A stretch of DNA of 64,000 nt from Eunapius fragilis (GCA_963681505.1 OY811981.1:186001-250000); one strand, 5' to 3'. Positions 38,011 to 50,380 are shown, counted from the first letter of the stretch. Numbers and translations: made by a program. The notes: a model not told the origin generated them from the letters alone.

Positions 38011-40670
38011 CTATGTTGTACTATCCATGTTCTCCTCTGCTTTCTTGTGGGTGGGAAACTTCCACCGGAGGATGGCTCCATCCACACTAACACTCACTAT
38101 GTGTTGGCCATTTGGAGATATCTTCACCTTGGTTATTTCAGCACTGTGACCCACCCCTACGTGGGTGACTGTTCCTTCATTGTAACGCCACACCTAGGTA
38201 CAGAGTTATTGGTGAAGGAAGAGATGTTATGGATATGACCACCTCACCTTGACAAGCTTGTCACCACCTCCTGTGACAAAGTAGCTACCATTGATGTCCA
38301 TACCGTTTATAGAATCTGTCTGGCTTCCCTCCAACTCTCGAATCTGTGACCCATCGTATGTTTCCCAGTAGCCAATCTTTAATGGGGAAGGCCATTGAAA
38401 GGGTTTGTAGGGAAATTGCCAACCATACCTTTCTATCTGTGCCCCCTGTAATAATCTGACATTCATCTTGGTGGTAGCAGACAGACCGAAACATTGTATT
38501 GGCAAATACCACTTGACTCCGTACCAGATGTCTGATGTGTGCATTATTGTAGTTAATTCAAATGGGCTCTAAGTTAACTAGTCACCTTAGATCCCAAATA
38601 ATGCACGTGCCATCATTGCTGGCAGAAACACACTGCAAGAGAAAATCAACCGTAATCGCATGCATTTAGTATCTTAAAAGTTACCGTAGGTATCTTAGGT
38701 TACCTTAGGTTATCTTAGGTTACCTTAGGTAGTTATCCTAGGCTCCTTAGGTGACCTTAATTAGTTAAGGTCATCTTCCGTACTTACCTCGGAATCATCT
38801 CTGCGTACTTTGATGCATGTGATGGCACCTTTGTGTTCCTTGAGGGCTTCCTTCAGGTACTGAGCACTGTCCCTTATCTCCCACACCCTCACCTCCCCCT
38901 CTCCACCACCACTGATCAGACTATGGCTGTCAGAAGTGCAGGCCACTGCAGTTGCCCCCTGAGGTAGCAAGGTCGTACAGATATGCATGGTTAGAAGGCA
39001 CCTGTGCAAACCTTGTGATGGGCGTCATGTATGGTATACATTGGCCTGGCACTCTCGGGGTAAAACGCTCTTATCTTCCCATCACTCCAGGCTGAGGACG
39101 CATGAGGAGGTGAGTTGGATCAGTACTGGTACAGATGCGTACCAGTGATGATGGCCTTCCCATCAGGAGTGAAGGTCACAGCGTGACATGTCATGTTGGG
39201 TACCACCAGCCGCAGCAGTTCTTTCCCTGTGCCTGCGTGCCACACCCTGACGTCATTTGTACTGCTGGTGGCAAACAGTTCTGAGGATTCCCTGTAGTCA
39301 AGGGAAGACTCCATTTTAGTGAGGGGGGAGGTGGGATGGGGGGGGGGGGGAGAGAGGGAAGTCCTACAATGGGAATGCAATGTCGTTCACAGGAGTGTTG
39401 TGACAGGCTCTCATTAATGTTGGACTGAAGTCTTGGAAGGAAGACTGATACAGCTGGGAAGTGTCTGTTCCCACAAAGAACTAGAGGGGACATTTGATAA
39501 CCAGTGGAGCCCCTACCTTCGGTCTAATGCCCAGTCCTTACCTGGTTGCCACTGCCCCTGAGAGCAACTGAAGTCACCTCCCCGATGACCTTTGCACTCT
39601 TCAATAACTTGAAGCTTGGAGCTCCACGCACCACTCCTATGGTTCCATCCCCTCCCCCCATCAATAGATCGTCCGAGGGGAGCAGTTGGAGGGAGGTCAC
39701 TCCAAGACTGAACTTCTCTTTCTGGGGTCCAAAATGTCTGAGCAGTTTTGTGTTAATGTTAACCTTGAAGGACAGGAGGAGGTGGTGCAAATATCATGTG
39801 ACACATTTGGGGCTGTCTCTCTTACCTGGAGTATGTCTCCTGTAGTAGTACCACAATACACATGCTCATCGTCAGCTGCCATCTGAAGGCAGTTAACTAC
39901 ACGTTTCATCTGGCCTAGGTTACAATCTGTTGCAATTATCTTGTGTGTGTCAGCTTTTATTTCCCATACACGCAACGTGTGCCTGTGTGGAAAGAAAAGG
40001 ATAGATTAAATCAGGTGGGTTAGTTGTGCACACCTTACTTTCCTGCAGTCACCAACACGTCGTCCTGCTGCCTGCTAAACGCTAATGCGTACACCGGTCC
40101 AACGCTGTTTAAGCATGCCTGACTGCCACAAAGAGCATCTTTAGTAGCAATGTTCCAAATCACCACGCTGCCACGACAGCAGCATATATCATATTGGGAG
40201 GTATTTAAATTAATTTAAAAAAACATGCCTGTTATCATCTTGGCCTCCCAGTGTGGCAAGGTACTTGTCATTTGGAGAAAATGCCAGTGCTTGCACTCTG
40301 ACCTTGTGCAAAGTCAGTCTGCAGTAAAGAGCTCTCTCCGAGAACTGCCACACGATAACATCTGCCTTAAAACCCATGAAGGTGACCTGGCCAGACGCCA
40401 GGAACTGTCCCGAAGGCGAGCACGCAAGGCAGGACACATTATTCGAGTGTCCTTCCAGGAACGCTTGCTTTTGTGTTGCCAAGTTCTGCACGACTATTGT
40501 ACATCCAAGCGGGTAGACAACATGTTGCCCGTCAGGGTGCGCTAACAGGCCTCCTCTCACTCCTCCTGCACCACGCAAGGACTGCACTGAATGTGCTATG
40601 GCAACTAATATTGCATACCTGCAAAACCGATGGTAGATACCAGGTCTAATGCGTTGGTTTCGTCGCCCAT
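38011..40670 (-). CDS. CFAP52: Cilia- and flagella-associated protein 52 (WDR16)
   Basis: WD40 double-propeller protein of ciliary doublet microtubules. The start MGDETNALDLVSTIGFAG is followed, across an intron, by VYPLGCTIVVQNLATQKQ. Family matches include SNNVSCLACSPSGQFLASGQ, VTFMGFKADVIVWQFSERA, FSPNDKYLATLGGQDD, CGTTTGDILQ, VVPNMTCHAVTFTPDGKA, LISGGGEGEVRVWEIRDSAQ, EALKEHKGAITCIKVRRDDS and NEGTVTHVGVGHSAEITKV. The end, SVSVDGAILRWKFP, matches the last blade. Introns are short; one (38684-38760) holds ACCTTAGGTTATCTTAGGTT repeats. The gene converges on ATG12 (113 bp between stops) and diverges from CLEC16A (81 bp). Confidence 0.95.
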
Positions 40671-40751
40671 GTTTAAATTCTAAACTACTGTTTCCATGAC
40701 AGCAACGAAGCAGATGAATATATTTTTAATAATTGCAATGTTAACTTTTAA
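40671..40751. promoter_or_regulatory. Bidirectional promoter region, CFAP52 / CLEC16A, with a split X-box-like site
   Basis: Eighty-one bases between divergent ATGs. At 40690-40706 is GTTTCCATGACAGCAAC: RFX half-sites GTTTCC and AGCAAC separated by five bases instead of the usual 0-3. It lies 20 bp from the CFAP52 start, the same distance as the DRC3 X-box from its own start. Function is uncertain because of the spacing. Confidence 0.5.
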
Positions 40752-43700
40752 ATGTCGAACGCACAGAAACAAAGGAGCTGGCTGAGTGAGATACTGTGGA
40801 AACCAAAAAACGTGCATTCACTAGAGCAGTTAAAGTGAGTTTTCTAACATCGCAGAGTGAGTATTAATTGGAATAAGAGTGCGGCCTACGCATGTGGACC
40901 CATCCCCCAGGAGTCTCCATCAGCAGCTCGAGCGTAACTCAGTGGTCACTGAAAGCAACAGGAATACGGTTGTGGAAATATTTAGAGGAATTGCAGAGAT
41001 CCTGATATGGGGAGACCAGAATGACTCGAGAGTATTTGAGTGAGTTTATTAATATGTAGATTGTCTATTCGTGAAGCAAACTTATCCACTTGGTTGTTGA
41101 CGTATCCAGCTTCTTTCTGGAGAAAAACATGCAGAGCTACTTTCTAAAAACTCTCACACAGAAGTGTGGCCGTTATGTGTGTGTTCAGCTTCTTCAGACC
41201 CTGAACATAATGTTTGAAAATATTCGCAATGAAACATCCATCTGTAAGTGGTGTGTGTGTGTGTTTGTGTGTGTGTGTGCCAGTGAAATACCAGTTTGCC
41301 TGCAGACTATCTCCTTTCCAATAATCATGTCAACTCACTAATTGTATTGAAATTGGACTTCTCTGATGAGGAGGTTCTGGCATACTACATCTCTTTCCTT
41401 AAGACTCTCTCCTTCAAGCTTAACAAGCATACAATACACTTCTTCTGTAATGAGGTGTGTGTCCATTGGTCCCACGTATTTTGGGCTCTCTCTGTGTGTA
41501 TTGAACTGCTGGTGGGTTCCTTGCAGCATCTGAGAGGCTTTCCTCTGTATACTGAAGCTGTCAAATTCTTTAGTCACAGTGAAAGCATGGTCAGAATAGC
41601 TGTTCGTACCCTGACCTTGAACGTGTTCAAAGGTTGGCCCAGAGGTGACTAGCTGTCTTGCTAACCAGTCCTCTTTTTGCCAGTTGAAAACGCGGCAGCC
41701 ATACAGTTCATCTGCAATAAGGGCGCCTCCCCTTACTTCTCAAATCTCACCTGGCTGATAGGGTGCCATGCCATAAGCATGGACGAGTGGCTTATATCAC
41801 CAGCACAGTACGAACACACACACCACACACATCACTTGACACTAAATCTCTTTTCCATCCACCTTTGCAAGGCATCACCATAGAAACAAGCTGGAGTGCA
41901 TGGTTGCAGAACACTTGGACCACCTGCATTATCTCAACGACATCCTTTCCCTCCAAGTACAAAGTCTGAGTGATATCCTGGTTGACCACCTCCTCAACCG
42001 TCTGCTCATTCCTCTGTATGCCTTCTCCTTATCAGACCAAAGGTCCTCCAAGGTAGTTAGGGGGTGAGGGTGAGGGGAGGGGGACATGAGGGAGGTCTGG
42101 TGTGTGTATGTGTGTGTGTATGTGTGTGTGTCCTGACCTACCTGATGAGGATATTACCTTTACTTTCATATTATACACCTCCCAACCACACTTCCACACC
42201 ACAAACCATACATCCACACATGCGTATACATCCTCATACTCCACACACGTACACTCACACCCACATGTTAGGAGACCAGTCCTCACATCAGTACCACAAT
42301 GGCTGCCTTCCTTCTCTCACAGGTATGGCTGCCTTTTATTCCCCCTGTCCTTACCATATGCCTCTAGGTGTTCAGCACACTGTCCCATCCCACACTTGTC
42401 ACCATGTTGGCATACTTCATATTGAGTGGAGATGGGTCACTATCTTTACCCAGCAATTTCACCCAGGTGTCCCTTGTGAGTCCCTCCTGGTATATCTCTT
42501 CTCCCATCTTTCCCCTTCCCACATATCTCACTCCCTCCCTTCCCACATCTCCCTCTCCCTCCCTCCCTTCCCATATCTCCTCCCTCCCTCCCTTCCCACA
42601 TCTCCCTCCCTCCCTCCCTTCCCACATCTCCCTCCCTCCCCTTCCCACATCTCCTCCCTCCCTCCTTTCCCACATCTCCTCCCTCCCTCCCTTCCCACCT
42701 CTCCCTCTCCCTCCCTTCCCACCTCTCCCTCCCTCCCTCCCTCCCTTCCCACCTCTCCCTCCCTCCCTCCCTCCCTTCCCACATCTCCCTCTCCCTCCAT
42801 CTTTCCCCTTCCCTACTTAAGCATTAATCATTAATCATTTATGTTACAGGTCCACAGAACTGCTCGAGGATTTCTGCCACCTGACACTGGCTTAGAACCC
42901 ACCACCGGCTATGTCCCAGCTCGTCCTGTGAAGATTCATTGGAGGAAGAGAAGTGTGGATGAGATGGAGATGAATGAGGAGGGTAGAGTGGTGGGGGTGG
43001 GGCCAAGGGCGGGGCCAGACCACTCCTATGTCAATAGTACCAGCAGTACTGGAACGCCTTCCTCAGATGGAACAAGAGATTCATTGGTTACAGGGGCTGG
43101 CCTCAGTGATGTTGGTGAGAGTGGAAGTCCTATAAAGGTAAGGTGGTTACAATGTCTGCCAGCCTGCAGCCACCTTCTCTACCCATCAGACGTCCATCAG
43201 TCCATGCCACACCACCACTATATCAGATCCCTCCCTGAGAGATGCTGTGTTCAAGGCTCATGGCATCACTATATCAGATCCCTCCTTGAGAGATGCTGTG
43301 TTCAAGGCTCTGGTCATTCACTCTGCTGACTCTCGATGTTTCTTCTCTTTGTCTCTCTTGTTGAGTATGATAATGAATCCAGGTGAGGCAAGGGGAGGGA
43401 GGGAGGGGAAAGAGAGGGAGGGGAGGGGAAGGTTTGGAGGTGAGGAGAGGGGTTTGGAGGTGAGGGGAGGGGTTTGGAGGTAAAGGGAGGGGTTTGGAGG
43501 GGACGGGAGGTTTGGAGGTGAGGGGAGGGGTTTGGAGGTGAGGGGAGGGGTTTGGAGGTGATCAATAACTTAGGGAAAGGGATAGGAAGTAAGGAAGATG
43601 GAGAGGATAGAAATGTTGTTAAGAGGGATGGGGTAGTCCTCAGAGAAGGTATGCAGGATAAGAGGGATGGGGTAACCCTCAGCAGGACAACTTCATTGCT

Positions 43701-45868
43701 TACATTGTAATTATTCATTCGCATACATATGCAGGTATTAATCCAATGCTACTTGAAGCATTTCAATTGAAGCCCACTCCCTCTGTAAGCTTTTATTAGA
43801 GCCCACCTATTTCATTTGCTCACTCTGGTATCGGCACAGGGGGGAGTGCCCAAATACAACGGAGAACTGGTCACACTTCTGATCAACATTCTGTATAGGG
43901 CTACACAGAATGGTATGGCCAACTAGATACTTGGTGAGATAAGCTGCTCAATTAATTGCGCCTCTCCCTAGGCAACCCTGTTAGGCTTATCACACTACAC
44001 CTGGCAATCCAACTGTTGAATAAGTTGGTGGATCAGTCTGATTCTGTTCCATTGAAGGATGAACACTTTGCAGCAATAGAAAATGCATATGAAGCCAGCA
44101 TAATGCAGCTACGGCTATTCTACACAGTATGTATGTGTGTGAGCATGTGTGTATGTGTGTGATGTGTGAGTATGTGTCTGTGTGAGCATGTGTGTAAGCA
44201 TATGTGTTGTGTATACACAATCCTTTTATGGGCATAAAGAGATACAATTACGTATTGTATTATCACTTGCAGATGTGTAAACAAACATTTATGTAAATAA
44301 TTGTAACAAGTAGCTACTAATTCAATATATAGTGGTGGTTTTATCAATCACTGTACTGTCATTGTATCACAGGGGTCTGGGGATGAGGTGTAGCTATGGT
44401 CATTGTGTGCACACTACCACAGGGGCCTGGGGATGAGGTGTAGCTATGGTCATTGTACCACAGGGGCCTGGGGATGAGGTGTAGCTATGGTCATTGTGTG
44501 CACACTACCACAGGGGCCTGGGGATGAGGTGTTTTTGGACATGTTTGAAGAGGAGTACCGAAATGAGATGGCCTTTAATGTCAAGCTTAATTCTCTGGCC
44601 ATGGATGGGTGTATGCTCCTTCCACCAATTGACACGCCCACTACTGGGGTAGACTTCACTAAGCGACTTCCTAATGGAGATACAGAAAAATCTAGAAAGG
44701 TATGTTATTTTGTGGGTCACAAGTGATGACCTCACAAGTGATGACCTCTCTTCTTCAAAAGGCCATGAGAGTGTTCCTTGCCATATTCAACCTTCATCAT
44801 GAGGTCTATAAGCTGCCGAAGGACTCAGAGCTACCATTTTGGCCATCTGAGTACTCGGCTCATGTTGGAGAATCTATTAACCTGAGTAAGGTTAAGCCAC
44901 ACCTTAAACCACACCCACTTCCTGATGCATAAGCCACACCTTAAACCACACCTACTTCCTTCCCTCCACATACAGGCAACTGTAACCTGTTTGCCTGCAA
45001 AGGCGTCTCTGATAACAAGTAAGTCAACATGCATGCAGGCCACACCCACCATCCAGTGCATGCAGGCCACACCCACCATCCGTGCATCATGACCAACTAA
45101 TGCAGGATCAGTGAACATTTCATGGTTGTCACGGATACAGAAGTAATGTTGGTCAGCCCAGTTCTTTCACCAGTTCCACGAGCAGGTTGGGGTGTGGTCC
45201 AAAACATAGTGTTCCTACAGGTAAGTATGTGGCAGTGTATGCAGTTTGAACACAGTGCTCCACCCATACAGGATGTGGATTTTGCATCAGATCCAGCTGA
45301 CAGGTCTTGTCTCTTCCTCACCATCCAACAAAGCTTGTCAAGAAAGCGGCCTGCATTGCCTCCAAAGTTTCAGTTTCAGGACCAAATTTCCTGCATGGCA
45401 GCAAAGAAGTGCTTGCTGAACCACAAAGAGAAGCTTAGGGTAGCCAAGATGTCACGTATCAACAGGCTGTTCAAATTTCCTGATCCCATGGTACCTACCA
45501 TACCTGTTAATGCTGCAGCTGAAGATGATACCTCCTCCAACTCTCCTGTGTCCATATACTCAATAGATGACTCGGACACTAACCAGGCAGCCATACACAG
45601 CACGTTCATGTCTGATCAACGCTTGGCCGCACCCCCCCACAGCCACTACATAGAGTTAGCTACTCTTTCATCACCCCCTCACCACCCATCCATACACACC
45701 AACAGCAGGTCTGATGACGACGCAGATGTACATCTAGATTCAAGCAGTCTCCAGGCCATTATTCGAATACACAAGTCAAAAACACAACAGGACAATGAGA
45801 AGATAGGCAATGTGCCACAGGAGGGTAGTCATGGTGGTGACAAAGAAGAAACAGAACAGCAGTTGTGA
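40752..45868 (+). CDS. CLEC16A: CLEC16A / Gop-1 (FPL-domain) endosomal-mitophagy regulator
   Basis: Despite its name this is not a lectin; it is an endosome/lysosome-associated regulator of autophagy and mitophagy. The N-terminus ([20 protein letters not shown]) leads into the FPL domain: [119 protein letters not shown] and [17 protein letters not shown]. Later conserved parts are [33 protein letters not shown] and the PH-like segment before [19 protein letters not shown]. The C-terminus is Ser-rich and disordered. The intron before the DEVFLDMF exon carries duplicated acceptors (44371-44533). It converges on POLR3E (72 bp between stops). Confidence 0.95.
42482..42815. repeat. CT-rich CCCTCCCTTCCCACATCT array in a CLEC16A intron
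   Basis: About 15 pyrimidine-rich units, starting close after the donor of the exon encoding SNFTQVSL. Proline/serine-rich frames through it are not real exons. Confidence 0.9.
43381..43560. repeat. Purine-rich GAGGGGAGGGGTTTGGAGGT array in a CLEC16A intron
   Basis: About seven units of 18-22 bp beginning at the donor ATCCAG|GTGAGGC. Confidence 0.85.
44371..44533 (+). repeat. Four tandem copies of a CLEC16A 3' splice site
   Basis: Exon-like starts reading GGGCCTGGGGATGAGGTGT occur at 44373, 44423, 44464 and 44514, each preceded by CACAG. Only the last continues as TTTTTGGACATG and encodes [10 protein letters not shown]. The three upstream copies read G-(P/S)-G-D-E-V and then TAG. Spacing is 50, 41 and 50 bp. 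Confidence 0.9.
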
Positions 45869-45940
45869 ATTGTGCATGTATTGTGTGTGTGTGTGTGTAT
45901 GTGTGTTTCCATGAGTTCTCTGCCATAAGTTGTGATACTG

Positions 45941-47904
45941 TTATGTTCCCTGGAGATACCACAGAGAGCCTCTGCTGTGACAAAGGTCCTGCCATGGAAG
46001 TGGGGTGATCCGTCAATCTATCACATACATGACACCAACCTTGAGAACTGCTCCAAGCACTTTCTGGTCTGGTGAAAGGCCTTGTTTGGTCATTTCATCC
46101 AACACTTGCTTTTTCCGAATACTTTTAGATGTCTGAAATAACTCCAGTATAATTTTCCGATACTGTTGGGGTCAGTTATTGAAAAGATGTGATCACTTTC
46201 TGCGTACTTACTTGATCAGAAGGCGTGGCCCCAGTACTGCGAAGGGCAAAGAGAGGACGACCTGCAGACTGGCCAACTGCAATGGCACCAATATCCATCA
46301 TGGTGGATTCCAAGAGGCTATCTGGCACTCCTTGACCTCTGGCCAGCACAAGACCATGAGTTCAGTTAGCATCATCACACACTGACCAACCTCAAGGGAT
46401 CTTGGTCTGAGGCTGTGGTCTGTCGCAATAGTAGCTTATCTTTGATCTCTGACAACGCAATTACTCCATTCCCTACTTGAGACTTGCAGAAGCTCTTCAA
46501 AGCATCAACAAGTGCTGCACTTGGCACTCCAATGGTTAAGTTTTCCACAGGCAGCGTCCTGACTTTCTTTTCTGCTTGTCTCACAACCTCGTCACCACTA
46601 ACTGCCTGTACCACTATTGCTATTTGGGGAAAATCCCTTACAACATTGTTGCTAATGACTTCAAAATTTACAGTGGGAGGGTTTGCCCCCGTCCTGAAGT
46701 GGACTGAATTCCTTGGTCAGCCTGGAACAAACAGAGCAGAGATATGATGCTGCAACATTCAGTGATAATCAACTAACTCCTTCTCTCTGAGCCTCCATTT
46801 GTGCTCCTGGTGCAATACCACTGCAGGGAAGCTGTGCACAGGTAAATCCAAAACTGAATCACTGGAGCTGCAACATACCTTTGAATGAAGCTGTCATCTG
46901 TAGAAAGCTTAAATTCCCATCCAACGGAAATCCTCTGAATAGCAATAGACTGGAGAAGTTCTATCAGTTCATCATGTGGAATCTGTGAGGCAAGAGTGTG
47001 CCATAGTGTCACAAGGGTATGCAGTAGTGTCACAAGGGTGTGCCATAGTGTCACAAGGGTATGCAGTAGTGTCACAAGGGTGTGCCATAGCGTCGCAAGG
47101 GTGTGCAGTAGTGTCACAAGAGTGGCACACAAACCTTTACAACACTTCTGATGTCTTTGCGCAACAGTATACGATCTTGGGCAAATTTCATCAGCTAATC
47201 AGGAAAGAGGTTAGTTTTCCTTACTTACACATCTTCACCTCTTACTATGTAGTCACGACTGCTTCTGCGCGACACGTTGGCTTCATCAGGGAACACCACC
47301 TCACTACTCACCACCCAACACCCCTGCACCATGACACAGCACTTCTGAACAATGTCCAAAAGGGCGTCCGAGTGTGCACCCCCCGTGAGGAGGGAGCAGA
47401 TGCGACTGTACTGCACCACAACAGAATTCTTCAGAAGTTCTTTGACTTGCTGGGGCAGTGGGAGGGTCTTCAACTGGGCAAGAGTGGGCACACCCCCAGA
47501 AATTAGGGGTGCGGCCATGACATCAGCGGTGGGCATAGGACACAACACGTCCAGGTACTGCTGCTTGCTGAGCTCAAAGGTACCAGTCTGGTCATCTTCA
47601 GAGGCAAAGAGATGGACACGTTCCTCTGTGGCTTCATTGGAGTCTAGACTGCAGAAGCTGAGTCCAACCCACGGCTCCTCCACCTTGGGTGCCTCTTGGT
47701 GGCTAGCCTTTCCTCCGCGCTTGAGCTTAACCTGTACAAGACGTGCCTCCTCCTCCTCCCCATCCTCCTCATTCTCATTCTCTGTCTCGCCCCCACTTAT
47801 CATTCCTCCAGTGTTTGCACTCTTCTCATCACACCGGTCAAGGTGTGATAATGATGGTTTTAACTTCAACACTGCATGCACAGGGGCCAAGTGAAGTTCT
47901 CCTG

Positions 47905-47946
<42 letters not shown>

Positions 47947-48575
47947 TCTGTAAGTGCTGGTGGATGATGTGGGCTCACCATCCTTAAATACGCCCGCAGC
48001 ATATCGACCCAAGCTGGTGACTGCTGGTTCGGATGTTAGTGTGTGCTTGTCAAAACGTCCACTGGAGTGTGCAAAGACGTGTAAGGGTGTGCAAAGATGT
48101 GTAAGGGTGCATGCAAGGTGGTGCGCAAAGGTGTGCAAAGGTGTTGCAAGGTGGGATGCTCAAACTTAGCGTGTCCTCACCTTCTGTAGTACGGCTCGCC
48201 CTCAGGTCCCTTGCTGTCTCCAGACTTTGCGTACATCTCACCCCGACTCTCGCTGTAGTTCTCTCCGCGTGGCTGGATGGATATATCTAACTCCATTTCC
48301 CGCTTTTGCATCCTAACTCTCGCACCCGCAATATCGCCAATTGGATACGGCATGTGTGCAGGTCGCAAGGGATACTGGGAGGTAGAGCACCTGTATAGCG
48401 TAAGCCAACACAAGGACACACGACTAAGGTGTTGTCTCAGTACCTGCAAAATGATTAGCTGCTGGGCTAACGCATGGGATAGAAACACGTTTGCCTGCAA
48501 CAAAATACATTTCCATAACAACTGATGCTTCAAGTATACAGCAAGTACCTCATTCACTACAGGATCGTCTTCCAT
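45941..48575 (-). CDS. POLR3E: RNA polymerase III subunit RPC5
   Basis: Nuclear subunit of RNA polymerase III, partner of RPC4 in the TFIIF-like subcomplex. The start MEDDPVVNEV matches the family's EEDDPVV opening. Then come YPLRPAHMPYPIGDIAGARV and MQKREMELDISIQPRGENY, followed by SGRFDKHTLTSEPAVTSLGR, YAAGVFKDGE, ELHLAPVHAVLKLKPSLSHL, an acidic stretch (EDGEEEEARLVQVKL), EEPWVGLSFCSLDSNEA, LAQLKTLPLPQQVKELLKNS, MVQGCWVVSSEVVFPDEANV and AIQRISVGWEFKLSTDDSFI. The last exon joins VLK to DLCHSRGSLWYLQGT, as at the family's end. A long (CA)n run lies just before one acceptor (47905-47945). It is divergent from the ARL6IP1-like gene by 49 bp. Confidence 0.94.
47905..47945. repeat. (GT)n microsatellite in a POLR3E intron
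   Basis: About 20 GT units (CA on the coding strand), placed directly before the acceptor CAACAG of the exon encoding ELHLAPVHAVL, so it stands in for a normal pyrimidine tract. Confidence 0.9.
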
Positions 48576-48624
48576 CTTCCCTCGTGCTCTAACTTGTAAT
48601 TATTAATAGTAGTTATTTATAATA
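48576..48624. promoter_or_regulatory. Bidirectional promoter region, POLR3E / ARL6IP1-like
   Basis: Only 49 bases separate the divergent ATGs. The segment is A/T rich (TAATTATTAATAGTAGTTAT), the shortest such gap in the window. Confidence 0.6.
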
Positions 48625-49507
48625 ATGGAAACGTCGCAGCAACAGGAAAGCGTGTGTTCTGTCAAATGGAAGGAGAGTCTCGCTTCAAATAGAAACCTGG
48701 CCGTGTTTTTCTGGCGAGCACTTACATTTCAACAAAATATCATAGCTGGACTGGCCGTATGGTTTGTTGTTCACATCTCATTATGGTGAGAAGGTACTAG
48801 CTACCTTACCAACGTTCAATTAAAAGCATATTTTGTAGGTTACTGCTGTCACAGGATGCGTCTGTACTCTACGTAGCTGGTAATTTTCTACTGCTAATAT
48901 CTTTGGCCGTCGTGTTATGCAGTGTAGCGGCTTCTTACGGGAACTTAACCTGCACTGAATGGTACAATTGTACGTGGCCCGTTGAGACAATGAGAATCAA
49001 TTGTGCTTCGTTTAGGACGGAGCGAGACGAGCACACCTTTAATGGCATGTGTGTAAAGCTAGCGGAACTTGAACATTCACTTCGCGTGCTCTGGAACGTG
49101 GTAGTACTAAGCAGACAGACCAAACCCTTGAAGGTGAGCACTAAATGAATAATACATTTTCCCTCGTCACAAACGAATGGTCGTAGTTCTACGCGTGTGG
49201 CATGGTCGTGGCGGGCCTAGTCATCACACTTGATCACGTGGTCTCCTTGGCCATTGTCTTGCAGTGTTTAGGTTAGACCATTTGCTTGCCCAGCTGCCGG
49301 CAAGCTTTACTTAAGCCAACCTTACCATCACTCACAGTCTTTTGTCTGCTGTTGCTCCCTCTGGGGCTCCATAAAGGATTACTGTGGAGATTCTCAGATG
49401 AGGATGTGAACATTCTGGTCAGCAGGGTTGAGCAGTGGATGTTAGCTTTGGTCACAAGAGCAAAGCAATCTGTGCTGCAACTGCACAGGTCTATAAGAAA
49501 GCACTGA
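48625..49507 (+). CDS. ARL6IP1: ARL6IP1-like ER membrane-shaping protein
   Basis: Four exons (48625-48785, 48839-49133, 49187-49271, 49338-49507) give 236 residues, near the family's about 203. Two hydrophobic hairpins are seen: the pair around NIIAGLAVWFVVHISLWLLL plus VAGNFLLLISLAVVLCSVAA, and FYACGMVVAGLVITLDHVVS followed by VFCLLLLPLGLHKGLLWRF. Between them FNGMCVKLAELEHSLRVLW and SRQTKPLKFY align with the family's FHEICSNLV and EEKPKMYF segments. ARL6IP1 uses such reticulon-like hairpins to bend ER tubules. Overall similarity is modest, so the assignment rests on hairpin layout and these motifs. Confidence 0.65.
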
Positions 49508-49930
49508 TACAGAGAGTGAGCATGTGTACCATCACTTTACTAACACTGAGAATTGACAGATTTTAACATTTGATTTTTAATTAATTATTTTATAACTATT
49601 ATGTCCTGAATACTTAGCTGGCAGTTTGCACACAAGTGCTGTGTAGTAGCTCCAGACATTTGTGGAGACGGAGTGGATCGATGTATAAGATGTATAAGGA
49701 CCTCTGGTTTGGGGGCACATAACTGCAAAGTGATACAAACAGCTTGAACTCCTGAATCAAATCATGTTGACACATCGCAGTGGTAGTGTTGCCATGGTTA
49801 TTGAGTTTTGATGCACAGCTGCCTCCAAACCAGAGAGCTCTTGGTGAGAAAAGCAGTAATCTATCCAGGGGATTTTCTCTGATTCTGACCTACAGATTCA
49901 GTTATCAGCAACATTTTAATGACAGCCAGT

Positions 49931-50187
49931 ATAGACCTTCTGCAACTCGCGTCCTACGTAATTGTTTATTGCTAGTCACGTACTTACGTCATATGTATGT
50001 TGCTATAAATATACCCCGCGTGGGTACGAGATAAGCAATAACCGGACGGGAACGAACGATGGAGGAAACAATATGCTCACGTGTAGTTATTTATAGCAAC
50101 TGTATACATAAAATAGCAACATACATATGACGTAAGTACGTGACCAGCAATAAACAATTACGTAGATGCGAGTTGCAGAAGGTCTAT
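49931..50187. mobile_element. Foldback / MITE-like element with 75-bp inverted arms
   Basis: The arm 49931-50006 (ATAGACCTTCTGCAACTCGC ... GTATGTTGCTAT) is matched by its reverse complement at 50113-50187 with only a few differences. The arms enclose 106 bp with no coding potential. Long terminal inverted repeats without a gene are typical of non-autonomous DNA transposons. I could not see a clear target-site duplication. Confidence 0.7.
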
Positions 50188-50189
50188 AT

Positions 50190-50260
50190 ATATCGGGATA
50201 TGTAGAAGTCTATGATATCGCGATAACCGCGATATCGTAGACTTCTACATATCGCGATAT
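50190..50260. repeat. Near-perfect 33-bp palindrome abutting the foldback element
   Basis: Arms 50190-50222 and 50228-50260 (ATATGTAGAAGTCTATGATA and its complement) have two mismatches and a 5-base loop. CGCG and GATATC words give further internal symmetry. It could be an independent hairpin or the end of the same element. Confidence 0.75.
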
Positions 50261-50380
50261 GTATCGCGGCAACACTGATGACAGCGTATACATGTGACAG
50301 ATGTGTTAACGCAAATTGATAACGCCGGCTTGCATGGGTACGAGGTTTCAAGGTGTGGCACTCCAATTTTAGAACACAAA

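Larger units (their letters stand above)
49508..50380. other. Intergenic stretch with a foldback element
   Basis: No exon is supported. The first 420 bases look like the ARL6IP1-like 3' UTR and unique spacer. From 49931 to about 50260 lies a foldback/MITE-like element described separately. A GTG-led open frame from 50294 precedes the next ATG but has no support as coding. Confidence 0.5.

Noticed and set aside
50294..50380. Upstream extension of the BTB protein from a GTG codon
   Set aside because: The open frame begins with GTG, not ATG, and overlaps sequence next to the foldback element. The ATG at 50381 is the first sensible start.
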